NCBI GenBank assembly: GCA_035771175.1
Contig: CM069594.1
Coordinates: 45,001,534-45,065,533 of the forward strand
Length of the DNA stretch: 64,000 nucleotides
DNA from: Paratinospora sagittata
Taxonomy: Eukaryota; Streptophyta; Magnoliopsida; Ranunculales; Menispermaceae
Direction: 5' to 3'
Position numbers and translations under genes: made by a program. Positions 1-11,585 of this stretch are shown here, in pieces; positions within the stretch are counted from its first letter, which is position 1, and every line of letters begins with the position of its first letter. The notes under the pieces were generated by a model. That model did no database searches and was not told the DNA's origin. It saw only the letters and a list, made by a program, of their open reading frames with translations.

Positions 1-818
1 GGGCAAATGCCACCAACATGCTTAAAAGCATCTTACAAGGACACATGCACCTCAAATTTTAGGGTTTCCATTGAAACCCTAACCTCAAGCTCAACCAAAA
101 ACGTGGTGAAATGGTTGGACAATGCTCTTTGGGCTTGATCTAGGGTCAAGGGCTTCTATTTTTACCAATCCTTTTCCATGCTCATGCAACAAAACCCCCA
201 ATTTGGGTTTTCCCAAAACTGCCACCCACAGTAGTATCTAGGTCAAAGGAAAGTGCACAATCACTTACAATGGTGATTCCATCAAGAGAATGGAAGAATT
301 TCACTTACCTTGGGTGAAATTTGGGTAGAAATCCTCTTGGGAGCTCTAGGTTCCCTTCTCTCCCTCTTCTCCTCTTCTTCTCCCTCTTCCTTGGTTTAAA
401 ATGAGAGAAAATTAGGAGCTTTTTGGTTTAAAACACAAGTGGGGGCCACACAAAATGACTTAAAAATGGTTTTTACAAGGAAAGGAAACACGTTTCTCCC
501 CTACCCAGTGCATTCTAGCATAGAGGAACACATTTTTCTCCTAGGGAAACGCGTTTCTCTCGCATTGAAATGCGTTTTTGCTTACCACTTCGGGATTTTT
601 GACACTTTTCCAACATCGATGGGTCTTCAATCAATACTATACTTTGTACACCCATTGCACACCATAAAAACAAGTCAAAACACATACAACTATGCATACT
701 TAACATCAAACATGCAACAATTACAACATAACATCATTTGACCAAGTGCTAGCACATAGAGTTGGGCATTCATTCAAATGGGGTATGGGCTAGACGAAGG
801 AAATCTTGGGGCGTTACA
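1..818 (-). mobile_element. Partial 3' LTR of a Tekay-like Ty3/gypsy element (Tekay-1)
   Basis: On the minus strand the LTR begins at 818 with TGTAACGCCCC and runs left out of the window, so its other end is not seen. Just outside it (819-856) lies a polypurine-type tract, and then the integrase end of the same element, which fixes this as the 3' LTR. The start is like those of the LTRs at 6315 and 61074 (TGTGACGTCCC, TGTAATACCC). A CT-rich stretch lies at 355-392. Degenerate copies of a short motif around 'aaacacgtttctc' lie at 480-580. The short open frames here are not coding. Confidence 0.75.
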
Positions 819-1757
819 TCACACCCACCTTAAAGAAAATTTCATCCTCGAAATTTAAAGTTAAGAAATTTACGTAGATCCATAAACTTTGAGAAGTGCT
901 CGTCCATATAGTCCTTGCGCTCCCAAGTGTACAACTCCTCACCATGGAATTGCCACTTCACCTTGACCATAGGAATCTCCCGATTACTAATCTTCAGAAC
1001 TTTCCTATCAAGGATCATGGATGGCTCATCATAGGTACCATTCTATCTCAAGTTCACATGCTTCCAGTCTAGGACATGAGTAGGATAATGGTAGTACTTT
1101 CTCAGCATCACATGGAAAACATTGTGTACTGCTGCTAACAGAGGTGGCAAGGCCAGCTGGTATGCGACGAACCGATTTGCTTCAAGATCTCTAATGACCC
1201 TATAAACCTCGAAGCAAGCTTCCCTTTGATCCCAAATCTGGTTTGACCCTTATGTGGTGAGACTTTCAACAAAACATGGTTTCCCACCTTGAACTCTATG
1301 GCTTTCTGCCTATTATCAGCGTAGCTCTTCACTTGATCTTCTCTGTGTGCTCTTGTACAAACACAAGTCTTATCAATTAGGTATCTCCTATCTCCGTCCA
1401 ACACACTAGAGATCTACATGGCCTACCATACAAGGCCTCAAAAGAGCCATACCAATACTAGATTGATAACTGTTGTTGTTCATGAACTCACATAGGTGTA
1501 CATAATCATCCCAAGTCCCACCAGACACTAGGACACAAGCTCGGAGCATATCCTCCAAAATCGAAATCAACCTCTTGAACTAACCGACGGTCTGAGAATG
1601 AAAAATGGTACTAAGACTCAGTTTAGTGCCAAGTTGCCTTTGCAAACCCAACCATAACGTCAAGGTTAACCTCGAATCTCTGTTTGACACTGTCGATACT
1701 GGCACTCTGTGCAATCTGGCTATCTGACGTACATAAGAGGAGCGCGCTCTTGTGGCA
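819..1757 (-). pseudogene. Tekay-like integrase C-terminus and chromodomain, decayed
   Basis: Read on the minus strand, this holds the end of a Ty3/gypsy polyprotein. At 1135-1404 the frame gives a KSYADNRQKAIEF / GKLASRFIGSLEIL block, the integrase C-terminal (GPY/F-type) region. It matches the better copy at 61500-61680 in this window. About 870-1010 encodes a chromodomain-like end with IPMVKVKWQFHGEE and TWE. From 1405 to about 1757 broken frames show traces of the integrase core (LEDMLRACV, then VSNRDSRLT). Stops and frameshifts break the reading, so this is dead. It lacks RNase H, RT and gag: sequence right of about 1757 belongs to a different LTR. The polypurine tract next to the LTR is at 819-856. 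Confidence 0.8.
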
Positions 1758-3328
1758 TTTCCTGAGACTCAGATTTTTTTTATCAGGGAAAAGAAATGCA
1801 CTCCTGTTACCAAGGGCAAAATGGGAACATTTTTAAGAGTCAATGGTTCTTGTTGAAAGAACTCGTTCTTATGCCCAACGAATATATTGAGGAACGTGCT
1901 CCTTAAGTAAGGAATGTGCTCCTTAATTGGAAGGAAATCTGGAACCTTTTAGATTTCAAACCAGAAACACGCTCCTGTGTTGAGGAACGCTTCCTGTGCC
2001 TCGGTGTGGTGTTCATCTATAAATACCACACTTGCTCATTTGAAGAACAACTTTTGTAAAATTCAAAGAACTTGTGCGATTTTCTTTACATCATTTATAC
2101 TCGTCCTAAGCAAGTTCTTGAGACATTTAATCCTTCATTCAAAGCAAAAGTTCACTACATTTGAGTTATTTGATTCAATCTTTTGGAGTGTTCTCCTAAC
2201 CATTCCAAAATCTTTAAAAAACTAGAAAGGACTTCTTGAGTGTTGATCAAGGTGTTCTTAAGTGTTCTTCATCACATACTTGTTGATCTTGATCATACTC
2301 GGAAGAGAAATCTCTCAACCACATACACCTTGGAGAATCGACGAACTTCATCTTACCTAAGTTGGGTAACTTTTTTCTCGATTCTAGTTTTTGGCTTTGA
2401 GTATAAACGGTTTTTATTGCTTGTTTTAATACATTATCAAAACTGTTATCTCTATTGTGTGAAACCATACTTGCTTTCATCCTATCTTATCTTGATAGTG
2501 GTTTCATTTGGTTTGATTAACATCGATTCTTGTGCTTCATACATATATTGTTTGAATTGATTGTTTTGACCATAACTTGTGTATATTGATTCACATGCTT
2601 CAACATTGATTATTTTGAATCAATAAGTTTTAATCAACAACTTGCATATTGATTCTTGTGCTTCATTAATCATACTTAGAATCAATATTTGGAAATACAC
2701 TTATGCATACGATTCTTGAACTTGCATAAAAATACTTTGAATCGGTTGCATGTATTTTTGAGAAACTATTTCAACATTGCACTTCATTAAGAATCATAGT
2801 GGTTGGAATAGTAATTATTGACTCAATCAAGATTGTAAACTTAAATTGTTTAGAGTGTTGTTATTCACTTTTCTATATCTTAGTAATCTTGATGTATTGT
2901 TGACTTGGTTAAGTCAACCGAGATAGTACCTTATTTGTACGACACGTAACGACGCTTGTAAGTTGGTTGCAAGTTGTGGCTTACTGACCAAGCAGCGACT
3001 TTCTAACCAAGCCCTCGTGTAAGTTAGCGTTGTAGTGGCTTTCTAACCAGGCCCTGATGTTGGTTAGTGTAAACGGCTTCAAATCCGCCCGTAAGTGATT
3101 AGCCAATAATGGATTGGAAAATCCTGATTAGTGTGATCGGGTAGTGGACGCTGGTTCAAGGGGAACCGAATCACTCTAAATCTTGTGTCCATTTATTTTC
3201 CTGCATCTTATTATGTGGATTGTTACCAACTGCACACTTTATGTGTTTAATTAAAATATTAGAAAGGTAACGCAAAAATCAGCAAAGTCCAATTCACCCA
3301 CCTCTTGGATGGTTATACTGGGCCAACA
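1758..3328 (+). mobile_element. SIRE-like Ty1/copia LTR (solo or truncated)
   Basis: The right part has the 3'-end architecture of SIRE/Maximus-like LTRs. It has serial small stem-loops around 2940-3120, a 'gtagtggacgctgg...aaccgaatcact' hairpin near 3140-3175, then 'ccaattcacccacctcttgg' and a terminal 'gggccaaca' ending at 3328. No primer-binding site follows. Related ends are seen at 13135, 25554 and 33619. The left edge is uncertain: integrase sequence can be followed to about 1745-1757 and no convincing 5-bp duplication is seen. Oddities are four relatives of 'aggaacgtgctcctta' at 1890-2000 and a run of 'gattcttgtgcttcat' relatives at 2525-2730. The small ORFs are not convincing genes. 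Confidence 0.6.
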
Positions 3329-3455
3329 GTTCGAAGGTAGGGAAACTTGGGAAAATTTAGCTCGAAAACACCCCAACACTTTGATCTTTTACAAACATCC
3401 ACAACATTACATTCAGAACCAAAAACCCAATTTCAGCATATATATCCACTTCAAA
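3329..3455 (-). mobile_element. Athila 3' LTR/UTR fragment left of the solo LTR
   Basis: A short stretch between the copia LTR end (3328) and the solo LTR at 3456. It ends in tcaaa, the left copy of the target duplication, and resumes at 6316 with the same five bases, so it is continuous with the Athila 3' region at 6321 onward. No coding potential is seen. Its assignment to Athila rests only on this continuity. Confidence 0.5.
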
Positions 3456-4174
3456 TGTGGCGACCCCGCACCACGGACCACCAACCCCGCAAGGAATGGC
3501 GTGCAGGAGGCCAGGGCAAGACGCCCGACGTAGGCATCTCCAACCACTCCTCAACCCCCGTGAGGTGGTTGAGACCCTACGAGCCTTATCCCAAACAACG
3601 ACATAACATAAAAATGTACTAAACAAAACTACCAACCGTATTAATCATCCAAGACAAGAGATACTCCATAAAAATGAACCATAATTAAAACCATAATCCC
3701 TACAGTCCATCAAGATGGACATACACATAATGTCCAAAACTATGGGTACAAAAAAATCGTCATATGCCCACATGGTCTATCTAATAAGTCCCAACTCACC
3801 CATACTACAATGTGGTAAGTGTTATAATTACATAGTCCAAAATATAATACATCATAATTTAAAACACAGTTCAATCAAAATGCCTCTCAACTCACATCGA
3901 GGCCTTGGATTCTCTCGCCGGAAAGGCCCTCAAGATATGACTACTCTTTTGCCCTTATTCGGGACAGAAGGACCTGAAGGAGGAAAATGAGGGTGAGCCA
4001 ACGGTACCCAGTGAATAGAATTCAAATATGCTATCAACACTCATCAATAAATATCATGTATGCATGTCAATGTGTAGCATGATTAAAAGCTCATAACATA
4101 TATATATCAAACATTTATAATAAGTTCGATGCAAGTAAAAGCCTATCAATTTGGATCCACATTTCACATGCATT

Positions 4175-4293
4175 GGGGTTACTAGTGCACGTCTATTTCA
4201 CCGTACCGTTCTTATCGCCAATCATGTTGATTTGGGGTTACTAGTGCACGCCTATTTCACCGTACCATTCTCATCCCCAAATATTTCATTTTT
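4175..4293. repeat. 59-bp tandem duplication inside the solo LTR
   Basis: Two copies of a unit starting 'ggggttactagtgcacg' begin at 4175 and 4234. Both continue with 'cctatttcaccgtacc' or close variants. Confidence 0.8.
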
Positions 4294-5760
4294 AAAACCC
4301 TCCTATGACAAGGTTAAGTATCCCTATTAGCCAGATAGATGGGCCTAACCAAAGTCATAAGGTTTTCTCAAATCAATGCATCATTCAAAACATTAGGATA
4401 CACTCATGCTTTCAACATACAATATATATAAGTGATATGACGACATAAAAGATATAATCATAAATGAAGTCTACTCACAACCAAGCCTCGCAAGAGTATC
4501 TAACCACACACGGCCACCAAACTGAATAAACCCAATCAAGATCCTGAAACATTCATCAATATCCTACCATACATTAATTTCTATGCTCAATCACATAGAC
4601 ATTACACATCAACCCTAAATCAGCCCACATATAGACAATAGGCCTAAATCCCATCTAATCCCATCATTCAACTCAAATCACATGACTTAGGCCTCTAATG
4701 TGTAGTTCTCATTCATAAACCATTCAATTAATTGAAAATCAGTAAAATACTGATTTTCAATTCTTTATGCATAAACATGCCCAAATTGGGTCATTTGATC
4801 ACGAGGTAGGCCTAACCCATGATATGGTCACAACCACCAAATCAGTAGCATAATCAACCCTAATCATGCTTAATTAGACATAAATTGTATTAATTCAATG
4901 ATTCTAGGCCAAAAGCATCAAAAGCCCTAGAATATGAAAATTTCCATACTTAGGCCATATTGGCTATTTACACTAGGTCACCATGTTCAGCCGTGTATAT
5001 CATTGATTTTGCATCATGGGTTCATCAACAATGGCAACTAGGTCAACATAGTTGACATGCATGCAAGCTATTTGGAAAGGTAAGTTCATATTCTAAATTT
5101 AGGTCTAATACAAGCAACCCTACCAATTCTTCATTTAATATTCTATTCAGATGTATCAAGCTACCAACAGAAATATTTAATCACATAATTAACCGTACAG
5201 ATTAAAGTATGTTAAGAAACAAACCTTATGTCCAAAAATCAGCTCAATCCAACGGTGGACCGAAACGATAAGCCTCTATGATGAACAAGTCTCTAATCAG
5301 ATAATTTCTCCTTTCCTGCTGGAAATACTCAAACGCAAATGACTATATCACACCAAATACTTCCCCCACCAACATCTCAACCGTTCAAAATGCAGAACGA
5401 CCAGTTTTGAACCAAATTCTCAAATATCATATCCATCCAACGGTAGATTTAAGAGATCTATTAGTTTGATCTAAACTGCACTTGAAATCCAGACTTTCCG
5501 ACTAGCTTTGTTTGGGAGGTTATATCTTTCAAACGAAAACTCCAATCAAGATCTCCACCAACCAGAATGAATACCCATAAGATACTAACTTTCTGAAAAA
5601 AGTTTAAGATCAATCTGACTATATAGTACCAAGATCCAGCTCTTTGATGAAAACATTGCTGAGACTTCCCTCAAAACAACTTCCTCTTTCTTTCTCTTTT
5701 TCTTTCCTTTCTCTTCTTTTTTCCTTTCCCTCCACTCATCTCACTCTCTAGGACTTCCTT

Positions 5761-5943
5761 GGAGAAGAGAAGTAGGGCACGGGATACTTGTCTACTCTCA
5801 TGCACTAACTTGACATGTGTTGAAGAGGAGAAATGGGGCATGGGACACTTGTCCATTTTCATGCACCAATTTGACATGTGTTGGAGAAGAGAAATAGGGC
5901 ATGGGACATTTGTCCATTCTCATGCACCAACTTGACATGTGTT
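5761..5943. repeat. Minisatellite, three copies of 61 bp
   Basis: Copies at 5761-5821, 5822-5882 and 5883-5943 share 'agggcatgggacatttg', 'tcatgcaccaacttgac' and 'atgtgtt'. The periodicity creates overlapping open frames on both strands, which are artefacts. Confidence 0.9.
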
Positions 5944-6320
5944 GGTCTCATACTACTCATACCAACCACATGTACTTTAACCAATCTCATGTTTCCATGT
6001 ATTTTAAATGTCCAATCCATTTAATCCACCAAATTTTCATTCTCATTTATCCTTTTATTCAATCAATCCTAACCCATATCAATTCATGGTTTGATGGGCC
6101 CATGCATAAATAATAAAACATGCATTATACTTTAATTTAACATGACCCATCATATACAATTTATAATGCACATATTTATATATATTATCAAGCATCAAAT
6201 ATACAAACATTAAACAACCATCAAACAAACACCAAACATATCAAGGCAAACACATAGAGTTTGGGCAAAATATAATTGGGTAATGGACTAGATGAATAAT
6301 TTTTGGGACGTCACATCAAA

Positions 6321-7453
6321 TATTCAACTTTTTTTTTCATTCACTCCCCATTCTTTTGTTTGCTTGTTTTCATAGAATACTACACCCCCAAATTTATTTC
6401 ATTTCAATACAAAGGCATAACATCCTTTTCTTCTTCTTCTTTTTTTTTTCTGTTTTTTTTTATATAGCAAACTTTGCAAATTCCCAATATACTTTTTTTC
6501 ATCACCTTCTTTTCATTCTTTTTCTCATTCCTTCATTTCTACCTTCCAAAAAGATAACATTCCATCATAATCAAAGTGTATAAGATGCATAGGTTGAAAA
6601 ACAAGGAATTTAAACATGTAAGGCCCATATTATCCAATGCATAGGTAACAAAAAAATGATCATAAAGCTCAAAATAGGTGACTAAGGATATAATCGATAA
6701 TAAGGTAGGCTATATGGCTCAAACTTATTCAAACATGGCCTAAATCATTTTCCTCATGGCGTGTTCTCTAGGATTTTGCTTCAAGTGATAATCATACTTG
6801 TTCTAGGATTTCTAGAGATCTAATATATATAACTTTACTTGAACAAATCCAATCAAAACAAGTCATGATTCCACAAAATCAACCACACTAGACATGTAGA
6901 GAATTGCCAACAAAGCTAAGCTAATAGTCGAATTAGGCACCAGACTTTAAAAATTACTTTCTACATTCCCCTAAAATCATGTTCATATACATGTTGTCTT
7001 ATCATTGGCCATTCAGAAAAACTAAAAATAATAGAATCAAATCATAATTTGTAAGATCATAAGATATCCTAACCTAAAACTACCACATTTTTACTATGAC
7101 AAGTTAAAAATCAAAACTCTCCCCCAAACTTAAAAGCAAGCATTGTCCTCAATGCTTCACAATAAAAACAAAAAAAGAGAATAGATGGAAATAAAAGAAA
7201 AAGAGTTTGAGAAAATCTCCTTTAACCCAAAGGGTTGAAGTCTCCACATAAGCTCTTCGTCTTCTCCATGTAGCTCACACAAGGACTCCCAAACTTGATC
7301 TAACACCTGGGAAAGAGTATATGTCATTGGTAAAGGTAGATAATAAGCAACTAAATAAAACAAATAAATAACTAAAAACATAAAGGAAACTTACGGGTTG
7401 CCTCCAAACAAGCGCTTGATTTAAAGTCCTCAACCCGACTCCTCTTTGTTCCT
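6321..7453 (-). other. Athila 3' untranslated region with polypurine tract
   Basis: No credible coding sequence. On the minus strand the polypurine-type sequence 'taagtttgggggag' (7106-7130 region) follows 'cattgaggacaatg', the usual layout downstream of the Athila integrase. A second 'aaatttgggggtgtagt' block lies near 6379-6396. Poly-T/CT-rich runs occur at 6328-6340 and 6430-6465. Where the 3' LTR begins inside this stretch could not be fixed. Confidence 0.6.
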
Positions 7454-8898
7454 CTAAGGCTCCCCAAGTGTGAGGAACTCTTCATGCCGCTCTTCTTGTC
7501 CAAAATAATGCTTCAAGCGTTGCCCATTAACACAAAAGCTAGACCCATCTCCACTCTTCAATTCCATCGCACCATGAGGAAATACTTTCTCCACAATGAA
7601 AGGCGCCGACCATCTTGACTTTAACTTGCCCGAAAATAGCTTCAACCTTGAATAGAGTAAGAGAACTTGTTGGCCTGGTGTGAAGTTCCGCTTTAAAATC
7701 AGTGTGTTATGTCATTGTTTGGTTCTTTCTTTATAAAGTTTGGCATTCTCATATGCATCTAAGCGAAACTCGTCCATCTCCATCAATTGAAGAAGTCATT
7801 TGTCACCTGAAGCTTTTAAATCAAAATTCAGTTTCTTGATCGCCCAATAAGCTTTATGCTCTAACTCCATCGGTAGATGAAAAGACTTTCCCAATACTAG
7901 GAGATAAAGAGACATCCCAACAGGTGTCTTAAATGTTGTCCTTTACGCCCACAAAGCATCATCAAGTTTCAAAGCCCAATCTTTTCTCTTGATGTTCACC
8001 GTCTTCTCTAAAATTTGCTTGACCTCTCGGTTGTTAGTCTCAGCTTGCCCATTGCATTGAGGGTGATAGGCAAGAGCTCTCTTGTGCTTCACACCATATT
8101 TAGCAAGTAACGAATCAAAGAGCTTATTACAAAAATGGGAACCTTCATCACTAATGATAGCTCGAGGGGTGCCGAATTGAGTGAAGATGTTCTTTTGTAA
8201 AAATTTTAGCACCACTCCTCCATCTTAGTAGGTGTAGCAATTGCCTCAACCCACTTGGATACATAATCAACCACTAGAAGAATGTAAGATTTACCACAAG
8301 ATGAAGGTAACGGGCCCAAGAAATCAATGCCCCACACATCAAAAAGCTCAACCTCCATCGTGTTGGTCAAGGGTAGCTTATGTCGCCCAGACTTAGTAGT
8401 GAACCGTTGGCAATGGTCACAAGTCTTCACAAAGACATAGGTATCCCGGAATAGAGTAGGCCAATAGAATCCACATTGAAGCACTTAGCCGTCGTACGTT
8501 GAGCACCAAAATTACGTCCATCGGAAGAAGAATGGCACTCATGGAGAATGGCTTGGATCTCATCTTCTAGCACACATCTCCTAATCATTTGATCTTTACA
8601 CCGCTTGAAGAGCAAAGGCTCATCCCACATATATGATTTGACGTCATGTAAGAACTTCTTTTATTTTTTGGATAAGAGAGATCCGGAGGCAAAGTACCAC
8701 AAGCCCAAAAATTCACAAAATCAACAAACCATGGAGTTTTAACTCCCAAACTATATAATTGTTCATTTAGGAAAGTCTCAAGGATAGGTAAGCATGTCTC
8801 TTCATCCTCATATTGCAACCGAGAGAGATGATCGACTACAACATTCTCACTCCCCTTTTTATCTCGAATCTCCAACTCAAACTCTTGGAGTAGAAGAA
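7454..8898 (-). pseudogene. Athila integrase (with RNase H/integrase linker), broken
   Basis: This is the minus-strand polyprotein in several frames. 8875-8585 gives the RNase H to integrase linker (EIRDKKGSENVVVDHLSRLQ). 8484-8206 gives the zinc-finger end (CDHCQRF) and first catalytic Asp ([12 protein letters not shown]). 8215-7943 gives the second Asp and the Glu of the DDE core ([25 protein letters not shown]). 7645-7454 gives the C-terminal domain (GKLKSRWSAPFIVEKVFPHG). The product would join element cDNA to the chromosome. Frame changes between these blocks and stops around 7650-7940 make it non-functional. The frame continues into 22010 onward across the nested insertion. Confidence 0.85.
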
Positions 8899-9182
8899 TG
8901 TTGGTCCACCCAAGAGGGGGTGAATTGGGGGAGATGGTCTATTTTAAACATTCTTCCAATAACTAGTGATATACATGAGTGTATTGGAATTTAGCACATA
9001 ATCTAAAACATAGACTAAAATGCAAACGTGTGACACAGAATGTAATACTAAAAAAATCCACAATTCTAGAATCTTAGAAAGAAACAACTAATTAGGAAAT
9101 ATCATTAAAGTGCGAGGGCAATTTGGTAAATTTATTCAACCTATAAATACTAGAAACAACCAAAGGCAAAAAGATAAATTTA

Positions 9183-9283
9183 CACTGAGGGTAGAGCTGT
9201 AATTTACATCGAGGACAGAACGATAATTTTACATTGAGGGCAAAATGGTAATATACACTGAGGGCAAAATAGTAATTTTGCCT
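9183..9283. repeat. Degenerate short tandem repeat, about four copies of 25-32 bp
   Basis: Repeated variants of 'cactgagggcaaaatggtaa' occupy the early part of the solo LTR. A more diverged relative lies at 9112-9130. Confidence 0.65.
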
Positions 9284-9550
9284 ACTTGTAATTATCAGAA
9301 ATGATCAAGGGGTAAAATGGAAACATGAATTTTTGGGCTCCTACAAATAGGGACTAGGGGTTAAGTTAACTTCTGTTTCAGTTTCACTCTTTGAGAAAAA
9401 GAGGTTCAGTAGGAAGATTCTGGAGAAATTCTAACAGTGGGGAGACCCTAGCAAAATTAAGGTGGGATGATTCTCGAGGTTTGCTCGTATTACTCATTTT
9501 CATAGTGTTGTATTCATCCTATATGATGTATTTATTTTTGCATATGAATT

Positions 9551-9630
9551 TGGGTGCGATTGGCCCATGCTATGTGCTAAATGCAATCTTTGGGTGCGAT
9601 TGGCCCATGCTCTGTGCTAAATGCAGTCCT
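9551..9630. repeat. 40-bp tandem duplication
   Basis: Two copies (9551-9590 and 9591-9630) of a unit starting 'tgggtgcgattggcccatgc' differ at a few positions. This makes the apparent protein repeat in the plus-strand frame. Confidence 0.9.
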
Positions 9631-10384
9631 TGAGTTTTGATTAATCCTGCTCAGTGGAAAAGAAATCATTCATGCACATGCGTTCTATACATATTCTCGT
9701 GCATGTGCTTTTTATATATGTGACTTTTGATGATATGATTGTTGCATTTGTGATACGTGTTTGCTATGGTTGAATCATATACTATCGATAGGTTTAATGC
9801 GTGGAAACTATTGGGTATGACCACTGGGCTTTTAGCTCACCCTCCCTACTATATCTCTAAAAATTAGTCGTGCGGTACGTGGGGATTGTTGCTGGCAGAA
9901 AAGCAGAAAAAAAGATGCAAGAATTGAGCACGTGTGTACTTCAGCTCCTGTGAAGATTTTGTTTATATATATATATATATATATATTATACTTTACAGTT
10001 ATATTCATATATATAAGTTAAGATATGAATAAGCCTCTGTATATGTATATATAAAAAGTTATAATTTTCTATTATTATTATATATAAAGGGCATAATGAT
10101 TATTATTATAATAAAAGGTGCGAGGGGGTTGTACAATAGAATGGCTCTAACAACCATTTGCATATTGTGTATATATATATGTGATAGTAATAAAAATGAA
10201 TTTTGAGAAATTTGGTATATTTGTGCACCTAATTTGTGTACGTGTTGACGAAATTTTGATATTACAATTGCTTACATTTGGATCAAAGAGTACAAGTCTG
10301 AAAAGAAAAAATTTTAAAAATACAAATTGGGGTGTTACACACAAGAGCATACGTCCACTACCTAACCTCCTCAGTTAGGATTTT

Positions 10385-10840
10385 CTCAATCCACTAACTG
10401 ATTCTCTTACGGATGAGAACCAATCCGTACAACTGCCTTTTTTCAAGTTAAAGGCAAACCTATCCTTTTATGGGCTAAGGATGAACCGTTTTCCTTTTTC
10501 TGGGATTAGGAAAAATCCATGTTCCTTTTAATGGATAAGCACGAACCATTTTCCTTTTGCGGCATAAGGAAGAACCAGTTTCTCTTTTACAGGTTAAGAG
10601 ATAACTTACTTTATTTTGCGAGATAAGGAAGAACCGTTTTCCTTTTGCGGGATAAGGAAGAATCAGTTCTCTTTTACAGATTAAGAGATAACTTACTTCT
10701 TTTTGTGGGATAAGTAAGAGCCGATTTTTCTTTTACAGGTTAAGAGATGACCTATCCTTTTACAGGCTAAGGACGAACCTATTTCCTACTTACAGGTGAG
10801 GATTTACCTTTTTCTCTTTTGCAGGTTCAGAGATAACGTT
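10385..10840 (-). repeat. Serial stem-loop array near the 3' end of LTR B
   Basis: About ten short inverted repeats follow each other, of the form 'tctcttttacaggttaagag' or 'tccttttgcgggataagga'. Arms are 5-7 bp with loops of 6-9 bases. The same organisation is found on the plus strand at 33050-33380 in the other B LTR. Function unknown. Confidence 0.7.
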
Positions 10841-11585
10841 AACATGATTTCAACCCTGAAATCATTAAGTTTCCTGGTTGTTTCAATCCAAAAACACACC
10901 AGCATTACAACACTAAAAATGTTGGTTCTAACAAAGTAGAACACTTTACAATTAAGCTCAGTACATAGCATTACAAAGATGTATAAATTGAAATAAGTAA
11001 TGCTAAGTGGAAATACACTTACAGCCTTTTACCTTTCAATGTCCGGTATTTCTCAAGTGCAGTTTCAAAAGGCATGAATGATATGAAATGAAAATCAGTG
11101 CTTCTTCAAAAATAATATGATACCAAAGACACAGACAATTTTCAAAATAAATAGAATATAAGTATGAAAACTTCAGTGATCAGTAGTTAACGCAACTACT
11201 AATATAGTTCAATACAGTGCTTAAGATATGAAATATGTTATCTCAATGAACACCATGATATGAATGTTTTGATGATTCAAAATATCTTCAGTTTGTGTAT
11301 CTAATGATCTTGTCAAGTGTTTCAGATTTTTCAAGAATCAAGATCAATGAACTATGCTCACAAGCATATTGAACATCACAAAGTAAAGTTTCGAGTATGT
11401 CAGTACTTAGAATGTAAAGTCTATCAATCAACTTACTCTCAGCAAGATTTTTATCGTTTGCATATTTTGATCGTAACATTTTAATCATACCTTATGATTA
11501 CTAAAGTATTTAATTTAATTAAGAGAAACAATGATGTTTTATCGAGCTTTAATTGAGAAATCAAAAATCATTTTTATAAAGTCTT

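Larger units (their letters stand above)
3456..6315 (-). mobile_element. Tekay-like solo LTR, 2860 bp
   Basis: This is bounded by TGTGGCGACCCC at the left and GGGACGTCACA at the right (inverted ends TGTGGCG / CGTCACA). It is flanked by perfect 5-bp duplications tcaaa at 3451-3455 and 6316-6320. No internal region is present, so it is a solo LTR left by recombination between two LTRs. Minus orientation is inferred from its likeness to the LTR start at 818. It is also inferred from the 'cactgggtacc...ggctcaccctc' block at 3988-4016, which reads on the minus strand as in the LTR at 58696-61074. A CT-rich tract lies at 5678-5760. No gene is seen inside. Confidence 0.85.
9041..10339 (+). mobile_element. 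Solo LTR, 1299 bp, probably Tekay-like
   Basis: Ends are TGTAATAC and GTGTTACA. Flanks cagaa (9036-9040) and cacaa (10340-10344) form a 5-bp duplication with one change. Removing the LTR and one duplicate restores the continuous B LTR sequence. Plus orientation is suggested by 'actgggcttttagctcaccc' at 9824-9845, which reads on the sense strand in the LTR at 58696-61074. It includes a short (AT)n at 9965-9988. The open frame at 9391-9633 is not supported as a gene. Confidence 0.8.

Noticed and set aside
439..741. 100-codon plus-strand frame at the left edge
   Set aside because: It lies antisense inside the Tekay-1 LTR and has no recognisable domain or start context.
2240..2560. 106-codon plus-strand frame in the copia LTR
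   Set aside because: Hydrophobic translation of AT-rich LTR sequence, overlapped by another frame on the minus strand.
5671..6113. Open frames of 68 and 70 codons around the 61-bp minisatellite
   Set aside because: A repeat length of 61 bp read in shifting frames gives partial protein repeats on both strands, and it lies inside a solo LTR.
8899..9040. Independent small element next to Athila integrase
   Set aside because: It matches the inverted last 140 bp of LTR B and is the end of the solo LTR split by the insertion at 9041.
9391..9633. 80-codon plus-strand frame in the 1.3 kb solo LTR
   Set aside because: Its C-terminal half is the 40-bp duplication read twice; no conserved domain.
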